Shown one piece after another: positions 8,208 through 16,394 of a stretch of DNA of 64,000 bases. The position numbers were made by a program, and so were the translations under genes. The first letter of the stretch is position 1, and each line of letters starts with the position of its first letter. Under the pieces are notes generated by a model. It worked only from the letters and a program-made list of their open reading frames with translations. It did no database searches and had not been told where the DNA came from. The stretch comes from Paenibacillus sp. FSL H3-0469 (GTDB lineage Bacteria; Bacillota; Bacilli; Paenibacillales; Paenibacillaceae): NCBI RefSeq assembly GCF_038051945.1, contig NZ_CP150302.1:1674001-1738000 (forward strand), given 5' to 3'.

Positions 8208-9074
8208 TTATTTCGCTCCTTTGCCGGCATTGCCGTATAAAGATTCCAGAACCGTCTCGTCCGCGCTGAACACATGCTCTTCCGCAGGGAACGAGCGGTC
8301 CTTCACTTCCTGAACATAGCTGGTGATGCCTTCACGGATCAGGGAGCCGACATCGGCGTAGGTTTTGACGAATTTTTTCTCCCGGTAAGGGGAGGCATAC
8401 CGCAGTACGTCATGGAACACCAGAACCTGTCCGTCACAGTAGCGTCCTGCACCGATACCGATGGTCGGTATACTGACCGCCTTGGAGATCGCCTCCGCCA
8501 CCTCTTCTGTCATCAGCTCCAGCACAATGCCGAAGGCCCCAGCGGCTTCCAGCGCCTTCGCTTCGTCCATCAGCCGCTGTGCATCCTTGGCATCCTTACC
8601 CTGAATCCGGTAGCCGCCGATCATATTAACCGACTGCGGGGTCAGGCCGATATGGCCGAGCACCGGAACTCCGGCAGCGACAACAGCGGATACTGCGGAG
8701 CAGATTTCGAGGCCGCCTTCCATTTTGATCGCATGGGCCTGGCCTTCCTGCATCAGTCTGCGCACACCGCGCAAGGTCTCATCCACGCTTCCGTGATAGG
8801 TCATGAACGGCATATCTGCCACTATAAAAGTATTAGGCGCCCCGCGCTTCACCGACCGGGTATGGTAGACCATATCCTCTATGGTAACCGGCAGCGTGGT
8901 GTCATAACCAAGCACAACATTTCCCAGAGAATCACCGACCAGAATCAGATCAATGCCGGCTTCTTCCGCCAGCAGGGCTGAAGGGTAGTCATAAGCGGTC
9001 AGCATGCTCAGGGGCACACCGTCCGTTTTCATTTTTTTCATCTTGATAATATTCAGTGCGTGTTTGTCTGCCAT
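8208..9074 (-). CDS. panB: 3-methyl-2-oxobutanoate hydroxymethyltransferase
   Basis: A 288-aa TIM-barrel enzyme that adds a hydroxymethyl group from 5,10-methylene-THF to ketoisovalerate, the first step to pantoate. Motifs VGDSLGNVVLGYDTTLPVT, KMEGG, GHIGLTPQ and GIGAG are in family order. The best start is the ATG at 9074; a GGGG stretch lies 12 bases upstream. The final 20 residues form an acidic tail. It is the first gene of the operon, behind a leader that ends in an intrinsic terminator 50 bases before the start (9123-9157), so expression of panBCD is probably set by attenuation. Confidence 0.95.
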   Translation of the reverse strand: MADKHALNIIKMKKMKTDGVPLSMLTAYDYPSALLAEEAGIDLILVGDSLGNVVLGYDTTLPVTIEDMVYHTRSVKRGAPNTFIVADMPFMTYHGSVDETLRGVRRLMQEGQAHAIKMEGGLEICSAVSAVVAAGVPVLGHIGLTPQSVNMIGGYRIQGKDAKDAQRLMDEAKALEAAGAFGIVLELMTEEVAEAISKAVSIPTIGIGAGRYCDGQVLVFHDVLRYASPYREKKFVKTYADVGSLIREGITSYVQEVKDRSFPAEEHVFSADETVLESLYGNAGKGAK

Positions 9075-9122
9075 GTCGCTCTCATTCCCCTTTTCCATAA
9101 AATACGCGGGTATCCGCGCAAA

Positions 9123-9157
9123 CAAAAAAACCTTTTAGCATGGTCCGCTAAAAAGGT
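9123..9157 (-). terminator. Leader terminator (attenuator) upstream of panB
   Basis: A ten-pair stem with one bulged A and a seven-base loop is followed by TTTTTTTG on the minus strand. It lies 49 bp upstream of the panB ATG, after the leader described separately, so read-through must be regulated. Confidence 0.88.
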
Positions 9158-9331
9158 CCGAAGGGCAAAAAAGAGTCACTCGCGATCGTCCCTTCTGTCT
9201 CGGTCCTTACGGCTCAGAGCAGAATCCAACGTAACCGTTACATCCAGTTATGAAGGTACATCCGGTAAAACAAAGAAAACAATTACGTGAGTACAGCTCG
9301 CCATGCGATGCCGCCTCATGAGCACAGTATA
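9123..9331 (-). promoter_or_regulatory. panBCD leader: attenuator with antiterminator, possibly a pan-motif or riboswitch-like RNA
   Basis: Read on the minus strand, a TATACT -10 box at 9326-9331 (the -35 is poor) starts a leader of about 200 nt. It ends in a terminator: ACCTTTTTAGC (9157-9147) pairs with GCTAAAAGGT (9139-9130), followed by seven T. Bases 9208-9190 can instead pair with 9165-9153 (five, three and four pairs, with a six-base bulge and one mismatch), and this sequesters the start of the terminator's 5' arm. The two folds exclude each other. No T-box consensus was found. The conserved pan RNA motif is known from panB leaders of Firmicutes, and this could be one, but I could not compare it with the covariance model. 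Confidence 0.65.
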
Positions 9332-9370
9332 CCAAAAAAACACAAAAATAAACACCTTAAAATATGACAT

Positions 9371-9399
9371 GGCCGCCCTCGTGGTCGTGAGGAGCGGCC
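9371..9399. other. GC-rich hairpin upstream of the pan promoter
   Basis: GGCCGC-CCTC and GAGG-A-GCGGCC form a ten-pair stem with one bulge around an eight-base loop. Neither strand has a T run after it. It is noncoding and separates the repeat block (9546-9728) from the pan leader. The rest of 9400-9545 shows no gene or clear signal. Confidence 0.45.
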
Positions 9400-9545
9400 T
9401 TGATGGCATTCTAACAAGGTAAAGTACAAAGCTGCGTTCATAGCTAAAAAGAGAGATAAGTGTATTATGTACAAATAACAACAGTGAAGCGGAAGACTTT
9501 CCTCTCAGGAGTTCGTGTAACGAAACCCTATCATTCCCAAAAATC

Positions 9546-9728
9546 TAACGGACCGAAGAGACCTTATTCCCGCGATAACGCCCCCTTTTGCAGCGTAACG
9601 GACTCAGGAGCTCTTATCATCTTTCTGAAAGACGTTTTGGGGCTGAATTGCAGGGGATAAGGTCCTTGCGGTCCGTTAATCGCCCAAGTGACGGCTTTCT
9701 TTATGCATAAGAGCACCTCAGTCCGTTG
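9546..9728. repeat. Interleaved inverted-repeat block built from four AACGGAC units
   Basis: Four 22-bp units begin or end with AACGGAC: two direct (9546-9567 and 9596-9617) and two inverted (9657-9678 and 9707-9728). Unit 1 matches inverted unit 3 at 19 of 22 positions, and unit 2 matches inverted unit 4 at 19 of 22. The matches are interleaved rather than nested. Short ORFs across it lack ribosome sites and simply translate the repeat. This looks like an interspersed intergenic repeat family; no transposase or target duplication was identified. Sequence 9729-9847 holds only a short direct repeat (AATCTGATG twice). Confidence 0.7.
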
Positions 9729-9847
9729 TGCTAAGCCAAACGCCCTTAAAGAACACCCGTCGCTTGGAAAAAATGTAAATTGAAGGGGAATTGTGTCTGC
9801 TCCACTAACTTTAATCTGATGAGATACTAGTTAAATCTGATGCTCTT

Positions 9848-10648
9848 CTAAATCATTTCAATTTCGCCGGACAGTACGCTCACTACCTCACCGGATTCGT
9901 TACGCAGCAGCAGCCCGCCGTTGTCGTTCAGACCTACAGCAGTAGCCTCGGTGCGGCCTTGGGGAGTATTCACGCATACCTGACGCCCCAGTGTTACCGA
10001 CATCGACTCCCACAGCTCCTTCACGGGCTGAAAGCCGTGTTCCAGATAGACAAGATACAAATATTCGAGTTCCTCCAGCACAGCTTCCGCAAGCCTCGTA
10101 CGGTCTACAGGAATGCCGCCGCCTTCGATCAGCAGCGATGTACCAATCCCGCGCAGCTCCTCCGGGTAGTCTTCCCCGGTCAGATTGGCAGCGATGCCTA
10201 TACCGGCGATGCAGTAATGCAGCCTGCCTTCGCGAAGCGAGGATTCCAGCAGGATTCCGCAGATTTTGCGGCCGCCGGCCAGCAGGTCATTCGGCCACTT
10301 GATGCCGGCAGGCACCCCGGTAACCTCACGGATTGCTGTGCAGACAGCCACTCCGGCCAGCAGCGTCAGCTGCGGAGTCAAGGCCAGCGGCAGATCCGGA
10401 CGCAGCACCAGGCTCATCCAGATTCCTTTGCCGTGAGGGGAGTGCCATTTGCGGCCCATCCGCCCGCGCCCGCCGGTCTGCGCCTCGGCCATGACTGTTG
10501 TTCCTTCCGGTGCGCCGCCCTCGGCAAGTATTTTGGCTTCCTCCTGTGTGGAACCGACTGTATCCAGCCGCTGAATTCCCTTGGACCAGCCGGGAACGAA
10601 TGCCTCCCGCTTCAACACGCCGGAATGCTGCGTATGACCGCTATTCAT
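9848..10648 (-). CDS. birA: Biotin--[acetyl-CoA-carboxylase] ligase lacking the DNA-binding domain
   Basis: A 266-aa biotin protein ligase that makes biotinyl-5'-AMP and attaches biotin to the carboxylase carrier protein. Motifs STQEEAK, GRGRMGRKWHSP (the adenylate-binding GRGRxGR loop), KWPNDL and GIGIAAN are present, and the C-terminal SH3-like domain ends at GEIEMI. Only about 25 residues precede the catalytic domain, so the winged helix that makes B. subtilis BirA a repressor is missing. The ATG at 10648 has AAAGGA upstream and overlaps the cca stop by 8 bp, so cca and birA are coupled. Confidence 0.93.
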   Translation of the reverse strand: MNSGHTQHSGVLKREAFVPGWSKGIQRLDTVGSTQEEAKILAEGGAPEGTTVMAEAQTGGRGRMGRKWHSPHGKGIWMSLVLRPDLPLALTPQLTLLAGVAVCTAIREVTGVPAGIKWPNDLLAGGRKICGILLESSLREGRLHYCIAGIGIAANLTGEDYPEELRGIGTSLLIEGGGIPVDRTRLAEAVLEELEYLYLVYLEHGFQPVKELWESMSVTLGRQVCVNTPQGRTEATAVGLNDNGGLLLRNESGEVVSVLSGEIEMI

Positions 10649-12077
10649 CTCTATCCATCCTTTGCGCTGCTTGCAGCAGTAATTGGGTGTCATTGGCAAG
10701 GTCACCTGCCGCGACAGCCAGAAGAAGCTGGTTCAGCAATACGCCCAGCCACGGGCCGGGACGCTTCTCCAGCGCCGCTGTCACCTCATGGCCGCTCACC
10801 GCCAGCTCAGGGAGCGTGCGGACCGGCATCTCTGCAGTCCAGGACCGCAGGAGGCTGGTGGAGACCGTTGGGATGGTGCTTGCGTCCGCAGCTGTGGCGG
10901 GGACATCTGACGACGTGGCGGATACGCCGTCTCTGCCAGGGACGTCTGACGATGTGGCGGATACGCCGTCTCTGCCAGGGACGTCTGACGACAGGTCGGC
11001 TGCACCTGCGTCAGAAGCGGACGCGGCGTTAGCCCCCGCCGCCGCCTCAAGCAGCGTCAGCCACCCTTCGGCGGCTGAATGGCCATAGCCCAGCACGGCG
11101 GCGATCCACCGCCGCCGCAGCAGCTCCCCGGCGCCGGAAGCCTCCGGCCGCGCCGAGGACAACGCCGCGTCCCAGGCTTCGCGGACGCGGAGCACGGCGA
11201 CGACGCCAGTGCGCGTCGCCCCCGGGAACGTCCATGCCCGCAGGAGCTCATCGGCGCACTGCGCCGACGATCCCAGGGCATGCAGCAGGAGCGCCCAGCG
11301 CAGGCGGGCGCTCTCCAGGTTCCCGAGACCGGCGAGGCGGGCGGCGGCAGCCGCCAGGTCCCGGCCGGTCCAAGGGAACGGCGCTTTGCCGCGCGGCAGC
11401 AGGCCGCTGCGCAGCAGGAGCCCCAGCCCGCGCTGCGGGTGCGGGCCTTCCAGGATGCGCTCCACCTCGGCGCGCACCCGCTCCACAGCAATATGCGCCA
11501 GCTTGTCACGCTGGCGCAGCAGACCGCGCCAGGTATTCTTCGCAATCGCGAAATCCAGCACAGAAGCAAAACGTACGCAGCGCAGCATCCGCAGCGCATC
11601 CTCCTCGAAGCGTTCCTCTGCTTCGCCTACACAACGGATCACGCGGAGCTTGAGATCACGCTCCCCTCCGAAAGGATCAATCCACCCGCCGTCCAGGCCG
11701 CAGCAGATGGCGTTGATCGTGAAATCACGTCGGCGCAGATCCTCCCGTACATCCCTGACGAATACGACATGCTCCGGACGCCGGTGATCGGCATAGCCGC
11801 TCTCCGTCCGGTAGGTCGTAACCTCTAAGCTGTAGCCCTCCTGCAGCACAGTGATCGTGCCATGCGCCAGTCCGGTAGGGACGCAGCGCGGAAACAGGGC
11901 CATCACCTCCTCCGGCAGTGCGGAGGTAGTAATGTCTATGTCATGCACCGGACGGCACAGCAGCTCATCGCGCAGGCAGCCGCCGACGAAATAAGCTTCA
12001 TGGCCGCCTGCCAGCAGGCCGGCAACAACAGCTCCGGCGGCTTCCGCCATGCCGGGTGGTGCCATTCTCCATTCCAT
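10641..12077 (-). CDS. cca: CCA tRNA nucleotidyltransferase
   Basis: A 478-aa class II enzyme that adds or repairs the 3' CCA of tRNA. Residues 1-200 hold the head and neck: FVGGCLRDELL, the metal pair in HDIDITTSA, RRDFTINAI and EEDALRMLRCVRFA. Residues 205-350 are alanine- and arginine-rich with very high GC. Residues of about 355-405 form an unusual low-complexity insert carrying a 13-residue tandem repeat, after which a normal-looking tail ends the protein. The start at 12077 has AAGGAG six bases upstream. Compared with B. subtilis Cca (about 400 aa), it is longer mainly because of this insert. Confidence 0.93.
   Translation of the reverse strand: MEWRMAPPGMAEAAGAVVAGLLAGGHEAYFVGGCLRDELLCRPVHDIDITTSALPEEVMALFPRCVPTGLAHGTITVLQEGYSLEVTTYRTESGYADHRRPEHVVFVRDVREDLRRRDFTINAICCGLDGGWIDPFGGERDLKLRVIRCVGEAEERFEEDALRMLRCVRFASVLDFAIAKNTWRGLLRQRDKLAHIAVERVRAEVERILEGPHPQRGLGLLLRSGLLPRGKAPFPWTGRDLAAAAARLAGLGNLESARLRWALLLHALGSSAQCADELLRAWTFPGATRTGVVAVLRVREAWDAALSSARPEASGAGELLRRRWIAAVLGYGHSAAEGWLTLLEAAAGANAASASDAGAADLSSDVPGRDGVSATSSDVPGRDGVSATSSDVPATAADASTIPTVSTSLLRSWTAEMPVRTLPELAVSGHEVTAALEKRPGPWLGVLLNQLLLAVAAGDLANDTQLLLQAAQRMDRDE
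10902..10992. repeat. 39-bp tandem repeat inside cca, about 2.3 copies
   Basis: The unit encodes SSDVPGRDGVSAT. Two full copies (10902-10940, 10941-10979) and a 13-bp partial copy (10980-10992) differ by only two bases, so the array is recent or kept uniform. The frame is preserved because 39 is divisible by three. It lies in an Ala/Ser-rich linker, where length variation may be tolerated. Confidence 0.9.
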
Positions 12078-12087
12078 AACGGACTCC

Positions 12088-13245
12088 TTACCCCCGGATC
12101 GGGTCTAATCCGGATACCTTGCGCCCAAGCACACGGTAGTAGATATCTTCATATTGATTGGTAATCATATCTCTGCTGAAATCATGGCACGACCGATCCA
12201 GACAAGCGCGCCGGAAGCTCTCAGCCATTGCTGCATCCGAGAGCAGCCGGACGGCATACTCTGCCATCGCTTCTGTGTCGCCGACTGGCGCGAGGAATCC
12301 GGTCTTGCCATGCTGAATCAGCTCCGGAATGCCCCCGGCCTGTGAGCCGATAGTGGGAACACCGCAGGCCATCGCTTCCAGAGCGACAAGCCCGAAGCTC
12401 TCTTTCTCAGAAGGAAGCAGCAGCAGGTCCGCCAGGGAGATCACCTGGGCAATCTCGTCCTGCTTACCCAGGAAGCGGACATGATCGTCCAGCCCCATCT
12501 CGCTGATCTTGGCTTGAATCTTAGGCAGGTCAGGCCCTTCGCCGACCAGCAGCAGCTTGGAAGGCACCTGCCGGTTCACCTTGGCGAACACATCCACCAC
12601 ATCACTTACCCGCTTGACCGGGCGGAAATTGCTGATATGCATCAGAATTTTCTCATCCGGTGCCGCGAAGTCGCCCCGCAGATCCGTGACATCCCGTGGA
12701 TAATAGACACGCTTATCCACGAAATTATAAGTCAGATCAATTTCACGCGTAATATCAAGCGCCTTACGGGTCTCCTTGATCAGATCACGGGAGACTGCGG
12801 TTACCGCATCGCTCTCGTTAATGCCCAGCCGGATCAGATCTTTCAGGGACTCATCCTGGCCCAGTACTGTAATATCCGTGCCGTGCAGCGTGGTTACCAC
12901 TTTGATATCATTGCCAAGAATCTGCTTGGCCAGATAAGCACATACTGCATGCGGAACCGCATAATGGACATGGAACAGATCCAGATTCTGCATTTTGGCT
13001 ACCTGCGCCATCTTGGTCGCCAGCGCCAGATCATATGGCGGATAGCGGAATACATAATAATCGTTAACCTCTACCTCATGGTAGAAAATATTCTTCTGAA
13101 ACGTTCCCAGCCGAAACGGGATGCTGTGGGTAATAAAATGAACCTCATGGCCTTTTTCAGCCAATAGCTTGCCCAGTTCAGTTGCCACCACACCCGAGCC
13201 GCCAAGAGAAGGATAACAAGTGATGCCTATCTTTAGCCGCTCCAT
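12088..13245 (-). CDS. bshA: N-acetyl-alpha-D-glucosaminyl L-malate synthase
   Basis: A 385-aa GT-B retaining glycosyltransferase (GT4) that transfers GlcNAc from UDP-GlcNAc to L-malate, the first step of bacillithiol synthesis. The N-terminal [16 protein letters not shown] glycine-rich loop, [21 protein letters not shown] and the C-terminal donor motif [16 protein letters not shown] are typical of BshA. It starts 10 bp upstream of cca in the same direction, as in B. subtilis (ypjH-cca). The second-step deacetylase, bshB1, lies just upstream, so the two early bacillithiol steps are linked. Confidence 0.95.
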   Translation of the reverse strand: MERLKIGITCYPSLGGSGVVATELGKLLAEKGHEVHFITHSIPFRLGTFQKNIFYHEVEVNDYYVFRYPPYDLALATKMAQVAKMQNLDLFHVHYAVPHAVCAYLAKQILGNDIKVVTTLHGTDITVLGQDESLKDLIRLGINESDAVTAVSRDLIKETRKALDITREIDLTYNFVDKRVYYPRDVTDLRGDFAAPDEKILMHISNFRPVKRVSDVVDVFAKVNRQVPSKLLLVGEGPDLPKIQAKISEMGLDDHVRFLGKQDEIAQVISLADLLLLPSEKESFGLVALEAMACGVPTIGSQAGGIPELIQHGKTGFLAPVGDTEAMAEYAVRLLSDAAMAESFRRACLDRSCHDFSRDMITNQYEDIYYRVLGRKVSGLDPIRG

Positions 13246-13336
13246 AGCTCCGCCCCTTCATTTAACTTAGCTCTATTACTTCAAGTAACGTTATGAATTA
13301 ATTATAGTTGTTTTCCGGGCTTTGTCGAGTTCAGCC

Positions 13337-14041
13337 TTATCCGCGTGCAGCGCGGAACAGATCTACAGTATACGGAACCTTACCGGCGAACCCTTCGGCA
13401 TAAGGAATGAGCCTGCGCTGGCCGAGCAGCATGTCTCTTGAACGGACGCGCTCGATATACCCTTCCGTCAATGGCGTTGCAACGGTATCTTCACCCGGAG
13501 CGAGTCCGAATTGGGAACGGTAGCAGGACAATGCCTGCTCCTTCAGCGGATACTGCGCAGTCACATCGACAATCAGATCTGTCCGTCCGAGATCATTAAT
13601 GAAGTAGAAATATAACTCAGGCTCCGGGATAGCAGGCTTGTCCGGCATATATTTGCGCAGCTTGGCATTAAATACTGCTTCCTCCACCAGCTTACTGCAG
13701 GCAATATGGTCGGGATGGCGGTCTTCCCAGTAAGGGGCAAATACCATCGACGGGGCATTGCGGCGGATTTCCGCAGTAACAGCCGCCAAATGTCCTTCTG
13801 TCATATACAGGCCACGGTCAGGCAGCCCCAGGTTCGTCCGCACCGCCGCGCCCAGCACTGCGGCAGCCTGCTGTGCTTCCTGTTCCCGTAGCTCCACCGT
13901 TCCGTTCGAGGACATCTCTGCCCGGGTCAGATCGCACATTCCCACCTTGAAACCGGCGGCAGTATGCTTGGCAATCGTTCCTGCCATGCCGATCTCAGCA
14001 TCATCCGCATGCGCGCCGAATACCAGAATGTCAAGCTTCAT
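13337..14041 (-). CDS. bshB1: Bacillithiol biosynthesis deacetylase BshB1
   Basis: A 234-aa zinc-dependent LmbE/PIG-L deacetylase that converts GlcNAc-malate to GlcN-malate. The zinc motif is [10 protein letters not shown] near residue 9 (His-x-Asp-Asp), and the third ligand is the histidine of DRHPDHIA. The start overlaps the end of mgsA by 4 bp (ATGA), so translation is coupled. The mgsA-bshB1-bshA-cca order is the B. subtilis order. The short gap (13246-13336) before bshA shows no obvious terminator. Confidence 0.95.
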   Translation of the reverse strand: MKLDILVFGAHADDAEIGMAGTIAKHTAAGFKVGMCDLTRAEMSSNGTVELREQEAQQAAAVLGAAVRTNLGLPDRGLYMTEGHLAAVTAEIRRNAPSMVFAPYWEDRHPDHIACSKLVEEAVFNAKLRKYMPDKPAIPEPELYFYFINDLGRTDLIVDVTAQYPLKEQALSCYRSQFGLAPGEDTVATPLTEGYIERVRSRDMLLGQRRLIPYAEGFAGKVPYTVDLFRAARG

Positions 14042-14463
14042 AACTCGTCCACACCCGGCTTGTATTTATGTACCAGCTCACGCCAGCCGAAATCTCCCCG
14101 GTCAATAGCCTTCACCAGGATTTCTGCTGTAGCAATATTCGTGGCAACCGGAATCCCGTACACATCACACAGACGCAGCAGCGCCGTAATATCCGGTTCA
14201 TGCGGCTGGGCCATCAGCGGATCACGCAGGAAAATAATCAAATCCAGCTCATCTGTAGCGACCATCGAGCCGATCTGCTGGTCGCCGCCAAGCGGCCCGG
14301 ACATGTAACGGTGAATGGAGAGCTTGGTCACTTCCATGATACGCTGGCCCGTAGTTCCGGTGGAGAATAACTTATGCCCTTCGAAGACATGCTCATAAGC
14401 AGTTACGAAATTAACTATTTCATCTTTTTTGCGGTCATGTGCGATAAAAGCAATTTTCAACAT
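14038..14463 (-). CDS. mgsA: Methylglyoxal synthase
   Basis: A 141-aa cytosolic enzyme that converts dihydroxyacetone phosphate to methylglyoxal and phosphate, a bypass used under phosphate limitation or carbon excess. The phosphate-binding [19 protein letters not shown] and FLRDPL motifs and the catalytic-region sequence ATNIATAE are present. The family length is usual. GGGGAGAG precedes the ATG. Bacillithiol can take part in methylglyoxal detoxification, which makes its linkage to bshB1 sensible. Confidence 0.95.
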   Translation of the reverse strand: MLKIAFIAHDRKKDEIVNFVTAYEHVFEGHKLFSTGTTGQRIMEVTKLSIHRYMSGPLGGDQQIGSMVATDELDLIIFLRDPLMAQPHEPDITALLRLCDVYGIPVATNIATAEILVKAIDRGDFGWRELVHKYKPGVDEL

Positions 14464-14480
14464 TCTGTTTCTCTCCCCGT

Positions 14481-15284
14481 CTATTCTATAAAATGCTCAA
14501 AACCGTAAATCAAGCCGGTATAGCCCATCACCTTTTGAATCCCGAGCTTGACTCCAGGCATATAACCCGCGCGCTCATAGGAGTCATGACGGATCTTCAG
14601 CGACTGCCCGAACCCGCCGAAAACAACCTCCTCCTGGGCAAAAACGCCCGGAAGACGCACACTGTGAATACGGAAGCCGTTATAATACCCGCCGCGCGAG
14701 CCTTCAATAATCTCTTCTTCCTCGGGATGTCCCTGGCGGAGCTCCTGCCGCGCCTCAGAGATCATCTCTGCCGTCTTAATCGCTGTTCCTGACGGAGCAT
14801 CCAGCTTCTGGTCTCCGTGATATTCGATAATTTCGAGATGAGGGAAATACTTGGCGGCCTGGGCAGCGAATTTCATCAGCAGGATGGCGCCGATGGAGAA
14901 GTTAGGCGCAATCAGTCCGCCGATTCCCCGCTCCTGGCATTGCTTGTCCAGCCCGGCGATCTGCTCCGGCGTGAAGCCGGTGGTGCCGATAACCGGACGG
15001 ACGCCGTACTTGACCGCCAGTGCAGTATTGCTATATGCCGACTGTGGAATCGTAAAATCTACCATTACATCGGCCTCTGTATCTGCAAGCGCAGTCTCCA
15101 GATCCGAAGTCACAAGTACACCGCATTCCTCAAGACCAACCAGCCGGCCGGCATCACTGCCATGTGCAGAGCGGTCAACCGCTGCTGCCAGCTCGAGTTC
15201 ATCATCCTGCAATACCAGCTTCACAACCTCTTTGCCCATTCTGCCTCCGGCTCCGGAAACAACAATTCTGATCTTGTCACTCAA
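14481..15284 (-). CDS. dapB: 4-hydroxy-tetrahydrodipicolinate reductase
   Basis: A 267-aa NAD(P)H-dependent reductase of the diaminopimelate/lysine pathway. In sporeformers this pathway also supplies dipicolinate. The N-terminal nucleotide loop is [10 protein letters not shown]. The substrate loop [15 protein letters not shown] is in the middle of the protein, and the conserved C-terminal GYTGLIYG precedes the end. It ends 17 bp before mgsA and is probably cotranscribed with it. Confidence 0.95.
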   Translation of the reverse strand: MSDKIRIVVSGAGGRMGKEVVKLVLQDDELELAAAVDRSAHGSDAGRLVGLEECGVLVTSDLETALADTEADVMVDFTIPQSAYSNTALAVKYGVRPVIGTTGFTPEQIAGLDKQCQERGIGGLIAPNFSIGAILLMKFAAQAAKYFPHLEIIEYHGDQKLDAPSGTAIKTAEMISEARQELRQGHPEEEEIIEGSRGGYYNGFRIHSVRLPGVFAQEEVVFGGFGQSLKIRHDSYERAGYMPGVKLGIQKVMGYTGLIYGFEHFIE

Positions 15285-15316
15285 ATGAATTCTCCCCGCT
15301 TTCCCTGGCTCTGTTA

Positions 15317-15838
15317 TTATTGTATATAGTGTTGCAGCGATTTCTGCAGATCCTTCATCAGCAGACGCAGTCCGCTGTCATCCGGGTGCAGCGACATGAC
15401 TTCTTTTAATACCGCAATCGCCTGCAGATGTTCGTTCATCCGGCTGTGCGCAATCGCCAGCCATACATAAGCATCTCCGTAGAGTGGGTCAAGCGATACA
15501 GCTTCCTTCAGCAGCGTAATCGGATGGTACGGATTCACACTGTCCGCTGCTTCATCCTCCAGCAGCCGCTTCGCTTCCTGCACAAGCTGTAGGGCCTGCA
15601 GATGCTGAAGATGCAGCTGATACTCCGGTTTGGTCCCATCCAGGCGGCGTGCGGCTATAGCATGTTCAAGTGCTTTATCCAGCATGCCGCTGCGGGCATA
15701 GGTAATAGAGCAGCGGTATCTGACTTCCGCATCATCAGGACTAGCAGCAATGGCCGCCTCGAACAAGATGATGGCCTCAGCAAAGTCACTGCGGAGTATC
15801 GAGCGGTAGGCCGCTTTTACATAATCATTATGATCCAT
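15317..15838 (-). CDS. Tetratricopeptide-repeat protein
   Basis: A 173-aa soluble protein that is almost entirely TPR-like helices: AIILFEAAIAASPDDAEVR at about residues 20-40, a second repeat around ARSGMLDKALEHAIAA, and a last pair around YGDAYVWLAIAHSRMNE to the end. No catalytic motif is seen. It lies between the mazG-like gene and dapB and has no obvious counterpart at this place in B. subtilis. It may bind a partner protein; no function is assigned. Confidence 0.8.
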   Translation of the reverse strand: MDHNDYVKAAYRSILRSDFAEAIILFEAAIAASPDDAEVRYRCSITYARSGMLDKALEHAIAARRLDGTKPEYQLHLQHLQALQLVQEAKRLLEDEAADSVNPYHPITLLKEAVSLDPLYGDAYVWLAIAHSRMNEHLQAIAVLKEVMSLHPDDSGLRLLMKDLQKSLQHYIQ

Positions 15839-15897
15839 ATCCTCACCATCCTTACGGCTAAATCCCGTTCGTTTGGTACAGCATATGTAGCATAGGC

Positions 15898-16227
15898 CTA
15901 ATCGGTGTTTTTGGGTGTCCAGCGCCCGGCATCACGCGTATTGAATTTGTGCATAACCTTATTATGTGCCTCAGTTAAGTCTATACCGAGTGAATTGGCG
16001 AAACAAACGGTAATGAAGAGAATGTCGCCCAGCTCCAGCTCAATCGAATTATCGGCTTCATCCGCTTTTTTCGGCTTCTCACCGAATTGATGGTTCACTT
16101 CGCGTGCCAGCTCTCCGACTTCCTCGGACATCCGGGCCAGCATCGACAGCGGACTGAAGTAGCCTTCTTTAAACTGTGAGATATAGGCATCCACCTCACG
16201 CTGAATGTCACCAAGACTTTTATCCAT
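15898..16227 (-). CDS. ypjD: MazG-like nucleotide pyrophosphohydrolase (YpjD type)
   Basis: A 109-aa all-helical member of the dimeric MazG superfamily, expected to hydrolyse (d)NTPs to monophosphates and act in nucleotide-pool cleaning. The metal-binding sequences SEEVGELAREV and ELGDILF (E-x-x-E and E-x-x-D) are both present. I choose ATG 16227; a longer frame to 16404 overlaps the divergent gene and lacks a ribosome site. A GGGGGTG stretch lies 12 bases upstream. B. subtilis has ypjD next to dapB, as here. Confidence 0.87.
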   Translation of the reverse strand: MDKSLGDIQREVDAYISQFKEGYFSPLSMLARMSEEVGELAREVNHQFGEKPKKADEADNSIELELGDILFITVCFANSLGIDLTEAHNKVMHKFNTRDAGRWTPKNTD

Positions 16228-16394
16228 AAATTGTCGTTTCACCCCCGTGTGTTCTTGCCTTCTGTTTGCCCCTATGTTATCGTAAAGACGTTTTGAAGAC
16301 AAATCTTTTTTGCAATGACGCCTGGAGCTTACGTGCTCTCCGGGGGGATCATTACATATAAATTGCCCATTTAGAGGCGTAGGCGAGGGATTAT

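Noticed and set aside
9123..9331. T-box riboswitch in the pan leader
   Set aside because: No sequence like AGGGTGGNACCGCG and no specifier-loop pattern was found.
9460..9660. 66-codon plus-strand frame upstream of birA
   Set aside because: It translates the inverted-repeat block and has no convincing ribosome site; better treated as repeat DNA.
10902..10992. CRISPR-like array
   Set aside because: The units are contiguous, in frame and without spacers, so this is a coding tandem repeat.
9959..11032. 357-codon plus-strand frame across birA and cca
   Set aside because: It is antisense to two well-supported genes and arises from their high GC content; no ribosome site and no recognisable domain.
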